This document shows positions 8,655 through 15,245 of a stretch of 64,000 nucleotides of DNA, in pieces. The position numbers and the translations under genes were made by a program. Below the pieces are notes generated by a model. The model saw only the letters and a list, made by a program, of their open reading frames with translations. It made no database searches and was not told the origin of the DNA. Source of the stretch: Halomonas stenophila (GTDB lineage Bacteria > Pseudomonadota > Gammaproteobacteria > Pseudomonadales > Halomonadaceae); NCBI RefSeq assembly GCF_014192275.1, contig NZ_JACHXR010000016.1, forward strand, positions 25,583 through 89,582, read 5' to 3'. Within the stretch, counting starts at the first letter, position 1; each line of letters starts with the position of its first letter.

Positions 8655-8828
8655 TCAGGACCGAGGCCGATGGCGACGTCGGCGGTATCGCCCCCTCGAC
8701 AGTCGCAGGGTGCCCTTGCGAAGTCTACGCCACGCACCACCAAACAGCCTGGCAAACAGATCGGCCCGCAATCGGGCGTTGCGCTGCTCCAGGGCCCGAA
8801 TTTTCGGATTCGGATTGTGGAATGCCAT
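8655..8828 (-). CDS. Small basic protein, 57 aa
   Basis: A short frame starting at the ATG at 8828 behind a strong GGAGGAGACG site; the first 38 residues (MAFHNPNPKIRALEQRN onwards) look like a real folded or helical small protein. The last 20 residues are an Arg-rich low-complexity run (RGRYRRRRHRPRS), suggesting that the original 3' end was replaced by a junction. I do not recognise the family. Much more GC-rich than the flanking island genes. Confidence 0.4.
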   Translation of the reverse strand: MAFHNPNPKIRALEQRNARLRADLFARLFGGAWRRLRKGTLRLSRGRYRRRRHRPRS

Positions 8829-8956
8829 CGTCTCCTCCGCTGTCGCGAGCACACTACTAGATGTGTAGCATAGTGGCGCCGCGCATGCTTTTCATGGTGC
8901 ATGAAAGTCAGGAATCGGCCTAGAACGGACGTTGAGAACACCCTGATATATATTGG

Positions 8957-9008
8957 ACCGGGCCGTCAGCCGCCGCCGAAGGCGGCCGGTTGCACGACCC
9001 GGTTATAC
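8957..9008 (-). other. Structured attC-like element after the 9034 gene
   Basis: Twenty-six bases past the stop of the 9034-9351 gene lies a nested palindrome: outer ACCGGG/CCCGGT arms (8957-8962, 8998-9003) and inner GCCGCC/GGCGGC arms, preceded on the minus strand by GTATAAC, one base away from the attC core RYYYAAC. It could be a degenerate attC or a terminator. Confidence 0.4.
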
Positions 9009-9033
9009 GGTATCCGTGATCTGGACCTCTGAA

Positions 9034-9351
9034 TTACAGTGTCTCGTCATCCAAGGGCCCGCGCTCAGGCCTCAACGAATACAGAACGTCGTAGACCTCC
9101 CTGCGGACATCGACTGCCTCGTAGGCCTGAGGAATGCTTTTGGCAAGATCGGAGTCCTTGAATTGTGAGAGTGACTCGGCGCTATCGAAGAAATAGATTC
9201 CGCATACATCTCCTGTCTCTGGATCCCGTCCATACACTTTCTGAAGAAGTCCTGGCACCTCCTGAAAACGAGGGCGTCTCTCAAGGAGTCGTCGTTCAAA
9301 CTCACTGCGCTCCAGGTCGGACTTGATGCGCACATATAGGATATTGGCCAT
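9034..9351 (-). CDS. Small dimeric alpha/beta-barrel monooxygenase-like protein
   Basis: A 105-residue protein beginning MANILYVRIKSDL, with GLLQKVYGRDPETG and YFFDSAESLSQFKDSDLAKSI segments. The order beta-strand, helix, two strands, helix, with 'KVYG' and 'GIYFFDSAESL', is that of YdhR/ABM-type ferredoxin-like dimeric proteins. Members are cofactor-free monooxygenases or enzymes of unknown substrate. The start at 9351 has a GGAGGTGATC site seven bases upstream. Flanked by attC-like sequences on its downstream side, as expected of a gene cassette. Confidence 0.65.
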   Translation of the reverse strand: MANILYVRIKSDLERSEFERRLLERRPRFQEVPGLLQKVYGRDPETGDVCGIYFFDSAESLSQFKDSDLAKSIPQAYEAVDVRREVYDVLYSLRPERGPLDDETL

Positions 9352-9581
9352 TAGCGATCACCTCCAAAAGTTGAGTCTAGCCAGCCGTCTTGACCTGGCG
9401 GCGTCAGCATAATAGTGATTAGATCGCACGCTCTACTATGGAGTTGTCCTTCTGGCACGCTCAAGTCAATAAACGCGCACCCTTTCATCCATACCCCTTT
9501 GAGAATAACAGATACTAAGTCTAGCTTGGTTAGTATAACACTAATAAATTTGCCGGCACCAGTCTCCGGGAAATCTGCTAA

Positions 9582-9660
9582 GGGTCGTCAACCGACGACC
9601 CTTGTCATGAGCGTAGCCTAAACTTCCCCATCCGGCCACAAGCGAACCTCCAGCTCGAGC
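9582..9660 (-). repeat. Island repeat, copy 2
   Basis: Copy of the dispersed repeat containing GGGTCGTC/GACGACCC as a perfect 8-bp hairpin (9582-9601), then GAGCGTAGCCTAAACTTC and ATCCGGCCAC. Overlaps the attC-like element at 9616-9696. Confidence 0.6.
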
Positions 9661-9696
9661 TGATTAACGTTGTCGCTCAGCCGCGCTTGGTTAGGC
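9616..9696 (-). other. attC-like site, 81 bp
   Basis: On the minus strand the segment starts GCCTAAC (fits RYYYAAC) and ends GTTTAGGC, an inverted match of the start with one extra T. CAAGCG and CGCTTG form the next pair inward. It follows the cupin gene, as an attC should. Less canonical than the 10120 site because the inner boxes are unequally spaced. Confidence 0.5.
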
Positions 9697-9706
9697 GCCC
9701 GCTTAA

Positions 9707-9982
9707 TTAAGCCGAATCTCGCTCCCACACTATATTGTTCTTAGGCCTGTCAAAATAAGGGGCCAGCACGGAAAGTGCTGCAAAACTTTGCCCGTCTTCG
9801 AGTATAGGACCGTAAAGTGTATCAAGTGGAATGAATACTAGAACACCCTTACTCACTTCCCTCACTTCGCCACCAACTCTAAAGTCAACATTGCCCTCAA
9901 TGATCATGAGTATCTCATCGTGGTGTTTCTGAGTGTGAAGTACATTTCCACTTTCACGAACCATGCCGACATTCGCAGTCAA
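9707..9982 (-). CDS. Cupin-domain protein, probably with a disrupted N-terminus
   Basis: A 91-residue single cupin barrel: HTQKHHDEILMIIEG carries the metal-binding His/Glu cluster of cupin motif 1, and VFIPLDTLYGP matches motif 2 except that its usual His is missing. The only in-frame start near homology is a TTG at 9982, yet matching protein sequence continues upstream (VESLETDEST, FVFDGKH). In another frame, a GTG at 10088 sits behind a strong GGAGG and reads IYFQKPPSDS before a stop. A one-base shift near 10050 would join the two, giving a protein of about 126 residues. Function not evident. Confidence 0.65.
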   Translation of the reverse strand: MTANVGMVRESGNVLHTQKHHDEILMIIEGNVDFRVGGEVREVSKGVLVFIPLDTLYGPILEDGQSFAALSVLAPYFDRPKNNIVWERDSA

Positions 9983-10119
9983 ATGCTTTCCATCAAAAAC
10001 GAAAGCTCTTTTAATCTGATCATTTTTTGTCGATTCATCTGTTTCGAGCGACTCAACTATCTGACGGAGGTTTTTGAAAGTAAATCACTTTAGCTTCCTC
10101 CATTGACTGTTACTTGGGC

Positions 10120-10179
10120 GCCTAACGCCCGGCATCAGCGGCGGCGCGCAGTGCCGTCCGCCGCATGCCGTTGTTAGGT
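10120..10179 (-). other. attC site (59-base element), canonical
   Basis: On the minus strand the 60-bp segment reads ACCTAAC at the start and GTTAGGC at the end, both fitting the attC core boxes RYYYAAC and GTTRRRY. CGGCATGCGGCGG and CCGCCGCTGATGCCG pair internally with an asymmetric bulge, as in attC hairpins. It begins 13 bases after the stop codon of the FAD oxidoreductase gene, exactly where a cassette carries its attC, and is oriented like the gene. The next cassette would begin with TTAGGCGCCC. Confidence 0.88.
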
Positions 10180-10192
10180 GCATATCCTCCTC

Positions 10193-11578
10193 TCAGACCG
10201 GCTTGATGTTCTGGTTCATCCGGAAGAAGTTCGTCGGGTCGTACTTCTTCTTGAGTTTCACGAGCTGCTTGTACGTCGCGCCGTAGGCGAAGGCGATGCG
10301 GTCGCTCTCGTCTTGCGTGAGGAAGTTGATGTACGCGCCGCCACTGGCGAACGGCTGAGACTTGGCGAAGAATTCGCGCGCCCAGGCGATACAGCGCTCG
10401 TCCTCGGCGGCCGACTCCCAGCGGCTGTGCACGTTCATCACGTAGTTGGCATCTCGGCTCGAGTAGGCCATCGCGTCAGGCGCTACGCGAGTCGTCTGGC
10501 CGCCGATCGTTCCTATGAAGATCTCGCCGTGCGGCGACGGCAACTTGCCGGCGTATTCGATGATGACGTCGATCGCGCTGTCGGTCAGCCGCGAGAAGTT
10601 ATGCGACTTCCAATAGTTGCGCGCACCCGGCGTCAGGAGCGGATCGAAGGCCTGCTGCCAGGCGCTGTACGGCTGTACGGCGACGTGCTCGCCGTGCGCA
10701 TTGCCAAACCCGCGCAGCGGCTCGATGAGCTTCTCGCCCTCCGTGGGGTCGCCCGCATAGCATAGGGCGAGGGCGACGATCTCTTTCCCGTGGACGTCCT
10801 CGGGCAGGAAGGGGAGCGGAGGCGCCTTGCGGGTGACCATCCAGACGTTGAGGTCGTCGGGCATCGTCTCGGTGAAGCGGGCGAACTGCGTGAGAACGGA
10901 CTTCGCCTCGTCGAACGGGAAGACGATGAGCCCGCTCAGCACGTCCGGCCCGACGCGATGGAGCTGGAACTCGAAGCTGGTGACAATACCGAAGTTCCCA
11001 CCGCCACCACGAAGCCCCCAGAAAAGGTCAGCGTTTTCCGTTGCGCTGGCGTGCACCTGACTGCCATCCGCCGTGACGACATCCGCGGAGAGCAGGTTGT
11101 CGACGGTCATGCCGTACTTTCGACTCAGCCAGCCGAAGCCGCCGCCGAGCGTCAGGCCGGCCACGCCCGTGGTAGAGTTGATGCCTAGAGGCGTGGCGAG
11201 GCCATGAGCCTGCGCGGCCGCGTCGACGTCGGCGAGGGTGCAGCCGGGCGCGACGGTCGCCCGACGGGTGTTAGGGTCCACCTGGACGCTTTTCATCAGC
11301 GAGAGGTCGATCATGAGGCCGTCGTCGCAGACGGCATTGCCCGCGATGTTGTGCCCGGCCCCTCGGATCGAGATGAGCAGGTTGTGCTTGCGTGCGAAAT
11401 TGACGGCCTGGACGACATCTTCAGGCGACGCACAGCGGGCGATCAGCGCAGGTGTGCGGTCGATCATAGCGTTCCAGATCTGACGCGTCTCGTCGTAGCC
11501 CACGTCGCCAGCAAGAAGAACATCTCCCCCGATGTGCGCTTTGAACTCGTCGATCTTTGCTCTTCCTAACTCCTCCAT
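10193..11578 (-). CDS. FAD-dependent oxidoreductase, berberine-bridge type
   Basis: A 461-residue flavoprotein of the FAD_binding_4 plus BBE class. SIRGAGHN holds the His expected to bind FAD covalently; TGVAGLTLGGGFGW and GGGGNFG are the FAD-pyrophosphate segments; the C-terminal BBE motif is YDPTNFFRMNQNI. Such enzymes oxidise sugars, alcohols or alkaloid-like compounds with O2. The second Met (11578) is the start because GAGGAGG lies six bases upstream. The gene is GC-rich while its neighbours are AT-rich, and a canonical attC follows it, so it is a gene cassette. A paralogue lies at 54584-56005. Confidence 0.88.
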   Translation of the reverse strand: MEELGRAKIDEFKAHIGGDVLLAGDVGYDETRQIWNAMIDRTPALIARCASPEDVVQAVNFARKHNLLISIRGAGHNIAGNAVCDDGLMIDLSLMKSVQVDPNTRRATVAPGCTLADVDAAAQAHGLATPLGINSTTGVAGLTLGGGFGWLSRKYGMTVDNLLSADVVTADGSQVHASATENADLFWGLRGGGGNFGIVTSFEFQLHRVGPDVLSGLIVFPFDEAKSVLTQFARFTETMPDDLNVWMVTRKAPPLPFLPEDVHGKEIVALALCYAGDPTEGEKLIEPLRGFGNAHGEHVAVQPYSAWQQAFDPLLTPGARNYWKSHNFSRLTDSAIDVIIEYAGKLPSPHGEIFIGTIGGQTTRVAPDAMAYSSRDANYVMNVHSRWESAAEDERCIAWAREFFAKSQPFASGGAYINFLTQDESDRIAFAYGATYKQLVKLKKKYDPTNFFRMNQNIKPV

Positions 11579-11710
11579 GCCTGCCTCCTCAGTCATTAGA
11601 CTGCAAGCTCGTTTATTGACTTGAACGCGCCGGCACGTTTAAATTAATGAGTACGCATTAACTCTTTATCTCAATCCTTTGATTTTATTATTAATTAAGT
11701 ATAACCGGGC

Positions 11711-11830
11711 TGTATACACGGATGAACGTTCCGACAGCATTTTCCGGAGCATCGCTTTGGGTCGTCAACTACCGCACCAGCTCCATCAGCGTAGCTTGAA
11801 GTTCAGCATCCGGCCAGAAGCGGTCATTGA
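11711..11830 (-). repeat. Island repeat, copy 3 (fullest copy)
   Basis: About 120 bases and the best reference copy. In plus-strand order: GTATACACGGATGAACG, GCATTTTCCGGAGC, GCTTTGGGTCGTCAAC, ACCAGCTCCATCAGCGTAGC and ATCCGGCCAGAAGCGGTCATT. Lies between an attC and the 5' end of the FAD gene. The rest of 11579-11710 is AT-rich, without a gene that I can support. Confidence 0.75.
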
Positions 11831-11842
11831 GATTCTCCTTAT

Positions 11843-11926
11843 GTTTAACGCTTGCAGCACGCGCGAGCTTGGAATGGAGCCGAAGGCGCAATGGAAAGGG
11901 CGTTGCCGTGCCTGCACTGGTTAGCT
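11843..11926 (-). other. attC site, 84 bp
   Basis: Minus strand: AGCTAAC at the start (one base off RYYYAAC) and GTTAAAC at the end (fits GTTRRRY). TGCAGGCACG near the left pairs with CGTGCTGCA near the right, with a single unpaired G, the extrahelical base typical of attC. It begins eight bases after the stop of the caspase-like gene and points the same way. Confidence 0.75.
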
Positions 11927-11933
11927 AGCTACC

Positions 11934-12686
11934 TCATGCTTTCGGTCCTGCTTTGAGTTGATTGGACTCCCAAAGCCTGAAACTTGCACTACCGACAACA
12001 GACTCTCTCGCCTTTTTGAACGCCACAACAACGGTTTTCCCTTCCAACAAATGGTGAGCCAAAAATGTTTGGCAGAATTGTGATGCAATCGCACCATGTA
12101 CGCTGTGGTAAGGACCAATAAAGTAGGAACATTGGGGAAAGGAAGAGACTTCCCCCCCGAACGACTTGTAGCCTGTTTTACAGCAAAGTGAGATGATAAC
12201 TTTTCTGCTCCCTCCCCAAATTCGGATTACCTCCTCATTCAGTTTCTTTGCGGATATCCACTTATCCACACCAAACATAATGCCGTCCTGGCTACCGTGA
12301 CCAATAAATACGACATGTGTGTAAGCACCATGATTTTGACGCCAAATGGTCTGTAGTTCAGCTAGTGAACGAACCCTCACGTGGCGTAGTACATCATCTG
12401 GTAGCAAGAGTCTTGCATATTGAAGAACAGATTTTGAAAGCGGGCCGATAAGCGCTTCTTCCGTTGCAAAGTCGCCGATACTGATAATGAGTAAACCAAG
12501 ATTCTGATGAGCCAGCGAAATCCCAAAAAAATCTGAGACCACTTGACCTGGCAGGTTTACTTTTATGGATCTTTTATCGACATCTACAACTCGGGTCTCG
12601 TAAAACGCCGTTGGATGATCCTCTAGCTCTGGGAACTTGGAGCAAGGAACAAAAACTATATCCCCAATCGCTAAATTTCTTGCCAC
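11934..12686 (-). CDS. Stand-alone caspase/CHAT-like protease candidate
   Basis: A 250-residue protein with an N-terminal beta-rich part (about 1-60) and a C-terminal caspase-fold-like part. Strand THVVFIGHGSQDG carries the presumptive catalytic His130 (GHG) and strand KVIISLCCKTG the presumptive Cys168/169; both lie at strand ends at caspase/CHAT spacing. CSYFIGPYHSVHGAIASQF and the LLEGKTVVVAFKKAR helix-strand also resemble CHAT domains. CHAT and caspase-like proteases act in bacterial defence and are usually held by a sensor partner; no partner is encoded next to it here. Start is a GTG at 12686 with AAGGA upstream. attC downstream, so likely a cassette. IS insertion lies 125 bases upstream. 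Confidence 0.62.
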   Translation of the reverse strand: MARNLAIGDIVFVPCSKFPELEDHPTAFYETRVVDVDKRSIKVNLPGQVVSDFFGISLAHQNLGLLIISIGDFATEEALIGPLSKSVLQYARLLLPDDVLRHVRVRSLAELQTIWRQNHGAYTHVVFIGHGSQDGIMFGVDKWISAKKLNEEVIRIWGGSRKVIISLCCKTGYKSFGGEVSSFPQCSYFIGPYHSVHGAIASQFCQTFLAHHLLEGKTVVVAFKKARESVVGSASFRLWESNQLKAGPKA

Positions 12687-12740
12687 AGAATCACATCCTT
12701 TTTGTAGTTACTGGTATTAGGCGTGCGCTTGAAATTCCAC

Positions 12741-12773
12741 TTGAACGCGCACGCGCGTTCAACAATGTTATGC
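12741..12773 (-). other. Palindrome, possible truncated attC
   Basis: TTGAACGCG and CGCGTTCAA arms at 12741-12762 with, on the minus strand, GCATAAC just before them (12773-12767). This resembles the left half of an attC; the right half is missing. It lies between the IS element and the caspase-like gene. Confidence 0.3.
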
Positions 12774-12811
12774 TGCGCCCACGAACACATCTCATCCTAT
12801 TGAAATTTCTA

Positions 12812-13723
12812 GGCTTTGTCCGAAAACTCGAATTTGCTAATGTCACCTATGCCTCAGCAGCATAGGTGACCCATGGCAGGACGCTACGAGATCTCCGACA
12901 CCGGCTGGGCCCTCATCGAAGACATCGTCTCGCCGCCGCAGAGGACGGGCCGTCCCCGTCGCGACGACCGCCAGGTGTTGAACGGCATCTTCTGGATCCT
13001 CTGCTCGGGCGCCAAGTGGCGCGACCTGCCAGAGCGCTACGGCCCCTGGAAGACCGTTTATGACCGTTTCCGTCAGTGGCGCGATGACGGCACCTTCGAG
13101 GCAATTCTGGCGCGCCTCCAGCTTCGCCTGCGAGAGGATGGCCTGATGGATTTGGACACCTGGATGATCGATTCGACATCGATTCGCGCTACCCGGGCCG
13201 CCTCTGGAGGCGGCAAAAAGGGGGGCAGCAAGAACCCGTAGACCATGCCCTGGGGCGGAGTCGAGGCGGCCTGACAACCAAGATCCACATGGTCTGTGAC
13301 CGGCATGGTTGGCCGCTGACCTTTACCCTGTCGCCGGGGCAGGACTCGGATACGCGGCACTTCATTCCTACCATGGAGGACGTTCATCTGCCTGGCCCCT
13401 CAGGCAGGCCACGCAAGCGTTGCCGCTTCATCGTGGCGGACAAGGGCTATGATAGCGACCCGCTTCGCCGCTACTGCGACCGATACCGGATGAAGCCCAT
13501 CATTGCCAGGCGCAAGATGAAACGAAAACCGCGCCCCGGTGCTCCGAGGGGCTTTGACAAACCCAGGTATCGGGAGCGAAACATCATTGAGCGCTGCTTC
13601 GGTTGGATCAAAGAACTACGCCGGGTCTGCACCCGTTACGACAAGTTGGCCAGCAGCTTCCGGGCCATGGTATGCCTGGCGTGCATAGACCGTTGCCTAC
13701 GTGCCGACTTTCCAGACAGAACC
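12812..13723 (+). mobile_element. IS5-family insertion sequence, complete
   Basis: A 912-bp element. Imperfect terminal inverted repeats of 19 bp lie at 12812-12830 and 13705-13723 (GGCTTTGTCCGAAAACTCG against GGTTCTGTCTGGAAAGTCG, five mismatches). TA flanks both ends (12810-12811 and 13724-13725), within an original CTAG target. It encodes a two-frame DDE transposase. Its plus orientation is opposite to every island gene, so it is a later insertion rather than a cassette. Confidence 0.88.
12873..13241 (+). CDS. IS5-family transposase, N-terminal frame (orfA)
   Basis: A 122-residue frame carrying the helix-turn-helix DUF4096-type region (GIFWILCSGAKWRDLPERYG) and the first catalytic Asp region (LDTWMIDSTSIRA). 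It ends with GGGKKGGSKNP and a TAG. The run A5G6 at 13215-13225 just before the stop is a slippery site; a -1 shift there continues in frame into orfB through DHALGRSRGGLTTKIHMVCD, so the full transposase of about 270 residues is made by programmed frameshifting, as known for this group. Confidence 0.88.
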   Translation: MAGRYEISDTGWALIEDIVSPPQRTGRPRRDDRQVLNGIFWILCSGAKWRDLPERYGPWKTVYDRFRQWRDDGTFEAILARLQLRLREDGLMDLDTWMIDSTSIRATRAASGGGKKGGSKNP

Positions 13724-13726
13724 TAG
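13242..13726 (+). CDS. IS5-family transposase, C-terminal frame (orfB)
   Basis: The -1 frame from about 13220 to 13726 carries the rest of the DDE domain: TLSPGQDSDT, the second Asp in VADKGYDSDPL, and the Glu of the YREN-type motif in YRERNIIERCFGWIKELRR. It has no good start of its own (an ATG at 13289 lacks a ribosome site), so it is expressed as the orfAB fusion. The stop TAG at 13724-13726 lies outside the right inverted repeat and is made of the TA target duplication plus the next genomic G. Confidence 0.86.
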
Positions 13727-13784
13727 ACATTATGTATAGCTCGGCAGTATAACACAAATCCCCGAGCATGCTGCATATCCCCAA

Positions 13785-14071
13785 TGAACGTGCTCGCTGC
13801 CTTTTCCGGCATAGCCGCTTAGGGTCCAGGCTGTGTGAAAACCCTTAGGCTCTCCTAGAGATGGCGTTTCTATGCGAAATCTGAAGTGGTTTTGCCATGC
13901 AGCCTCCTCAAAATTTGCGAGAGAGTACCAAGGTTGATCAATTTATGACCTCTGCGAAACGCTTCAAACGTTTCACAGAGCCTCGGTCGACAGCTGGCTA
14001 ACGTCCTAAATCAGCATAGGCTAACATTCTTCATTCGGCCAGAAGCAGCCTTTCAGTGAGTGCTGATATAG
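13785..14071 (-). repeat. Island repeat, copy 4, split by a 158-bp insertion
   Basis: The left part (GAACGTGCTCGCTGCC, TTTTCCGG, CGCTTAGGGTC) occupies 13785-13826 and the right part (TCAGCATAGG, TTCGGCCAGAAGCAGCC, GTGCTGATATAG) 13985-14071. The sequence between is a foreign palindromic element. Bases 13727-13784 hold nothing that I can support. Confidence 0.6.
13827..13984. mobile_element. MITE-like element, 158 bp
   Basis: Ends CAGGCTGTGTGAAAAC (13827-13842) and GTTTCACAGAGCCTC (13970-13984) are inverted repeats with few mismatches. GGTC occurs directly outside both ends (13823-13826 and 13985-13988) as a putative 4-bp target duplication. No coding capacity. It interrupts a copy of the island repeat, which independently supports its being an insertion. 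Confidence 0.55.
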
Positions 14072-14145
14072 TGCCCGGAACACACGCCGGTTTGGAGTCG
14101 CGAGTCGGCGGAAAAACAGTCGTCATGGTGCCGCTTGTTAAACAC

Positions 14146-14457
14146 TTATTGCTTCTGCAACTTGCTTTCTTGAATTAAGTCCCTGAGCACAGATAGTTGA
14201 CCGCGAGCCCAGCTAACATGTTGATCAGCGCTATGGTCATTCGTGATGTCATATCCGACTGCCGCACGAATGCTCCAACATGCAGAAGAAAGCTTTTCTA
14301 AGGTGTAAACATTCAGGTCGTGCTCAATAGCATCGAATTGAGTTTTTATCGCTTGAGTTGCAGCATAAATTGCTGCCCGTTCGAAACCATTGTCGGCCTC
14401 AGAAGCGAGATCAGTTAGCTCTTCAAGCCGATCTACCATCAAAAGTTGATCATTCAT
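14146..14457 (-). CDS. Hypothetical protein, 103 aa, gene cassette
   Basis: A 103-residue helical soluble protein (RLEELTDLASEADNGFERAA; WARGQLSVLRDLIQESKLQKQ) that I do not recognise. The ATG at 14457 follows AAGGAGCG by five bases. An attC ends 16 bases upstream of the start, the typical position of a cassette gene behind the previous cassette's attC. On the minus strand GTTTAACAAGCGGCACC follows its stop codon and resembles the left half of an attC whose right half has been lost. Confidence 0.55.
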   Translation of the reverse strand: MNDQLLMVDRLEELTDLASEADNGFERAAIYAATQAIKTQFDAIEHDLNVYTLEKLSSACWSIRAAVGYDITNDHSADQHVSWARGQLSVLRDLIQESKLQKQ

Positions 14458-14473
14458 CGAACGCTCCTTGTGT

Positions 14474-14530
14474 GCGTAACGTGAAGCACAGCGGCGGCCA
14501 TCGGCCGCGAACTGCTGCGTCTTGTTAAAA
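14474..14530 (-). other. attC site, 57 bp
   Basis: Minus strand: TTTTAAC at the start and GTTACGC at the end (each one base off consensus); AAGACGCAGC pairs with GCTGTGCTT with a bulge, and GGCGGCC/GGCCGC-type arms form the stem centre. The TAA stop of the preceding phosphatase gene (14527-14525) is embedded in the first core box, and the next gene starts 16 bases after the last one. Confidence 0.72.
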
Positions 14531-15007
14531 ATCCTGACCAAGCTTCGCCCAATTTTGAGTGAAATAGGTTTGAATCCCCTCGCCTGGCTGGTACCGAGGA
14601 TAGAGTTTTTGAAACTCGCCACGCGCAGAGCTATAGGAACTGTCGTCGATAACTGTGAGCGCCCGGGCCAAGAACAGCAAGGCTAGAGATGGAGCTCGAG
14701 ATTCACCTTGGTTGCAGTGGATAATCAGCTTTTTCCCATCACCCCAATGCTTCTTTGCAAAACACAGAAAGTTGGAAAAGAGTGCTGACATAAAGAGCGG
14801 CACTGGTGGATCAATAATGTTTAGATACAGATCTGAACCTCGCTCCAAGACCAAATAGTTTGGATGAGAATTCGGAAGCTTTCCCGTGTACCCTACTGCT
14901 CGCTGATGACACGGACTTTTGCAAGCATGGACAACCGCTACTTCATTCGAGCCCGTCAAGCAGGACGTCGCATCGGCTACGAATACCCTCTCATATACTT
15001 CCTGCAT
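14525..15007 (-). CDS. Dual-specificity-type protein phosphatase
   Basis: A 160-residue cysteine phosphatase. LIIHCNQGESRAPSLAL contains the CX5R loop with Cys98 as nucleophile and Arg104 binding phosphate; the aspartate in NIIDPP is a candidate general acid. The length fits a compact DSP/tyrosine phosphatase, acting on phosphoproteins, phosphoinositide-like compounds or capped RNA. The start at 15007 has only a weak GGTG site. Its stop codon is part of an attC, so it is a gene cassette. No kinase partner is adjacent. Confidence 0.72.
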   Translation of the reverse strand: MQEVYERVFVADATSCLTGSNEVAVVHACKSPCHQRAVGYTGKLPNSHPNYLVLERGSDLYLNIIDPPVPLFMSALFSNFLCFAKKHWGDGKKLIIHCNQGESRAPSLALLFLARALTVIDDSSYSSARGEFQKLYPRYQPGEGIQTYFTQNWAKLGQDF

Positions 15008-15052
15008 GCTGACACCGTGTGTATTTTAATAGTGGTTAGATAGCCGGCACAA

Positions 15053-15170
15053 ATATACAGATGAGCGCGCCGGCAGCATTTTACGAGAGGTCCGCAATGT
15101 GCCTTTAGCTGCTGCACCAGCTCTATCAGCATAGCCTGAAGTGGAGCTTACGGCCAGAAGCGGACAATCA
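15053..15170 (-). repeat. Island repeat, copy 5
   Basis: Matches copy 3 almost end to end: ATACAGATGAGCGCGCCGGC, AGCATTTTACGAG, GCACCAGCTCTATCAGCATAGC and ACGGCCAGAAGCGGACAATC. Beyond it (15171-15245) CTCAACAAG and CTTGTTGGGAG form a short hairpin, perhaps a terminator for the AAA_13 gene. Confidence 0.7.
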
Positions 15171-15245
15171 AATCCCTAGAGCACTCCCAACAAGCATTGA
15201 AAACTTGTTGAGAGATATTTGATAGATACTGTGATGGAGTATATA

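Noticed and set aside
8342..8941. Plus- and minus-strand frames of 109 to 172 codons between 8.34 and 8.94 kb
   Set aside because: No ribosome site or motif; they overlap the HAD gene 5' end and the small 8655-8828 frame, which has the better signals.
11830..11849. A short frame with AAGGAG and ATG on the minus strand just after the 11843 attC
   Set aside because: It gives only a dozen codons inside the island repeat and other copies do not keep the frame.
13289..13726. orfB of the IS as an independent gene
   Set aside because: No ribosome site, and the slippery A5G6 run plus continuous DDE homology show that it is the frameshifted second half of one transposase.
15171..15245. CTCAACAAG/CTTGTTGGGAG hairpin as an attC
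   Set aside because: Only about 30 bp, with no second pair of boxes and a mismatched core; a terminator is more likely.
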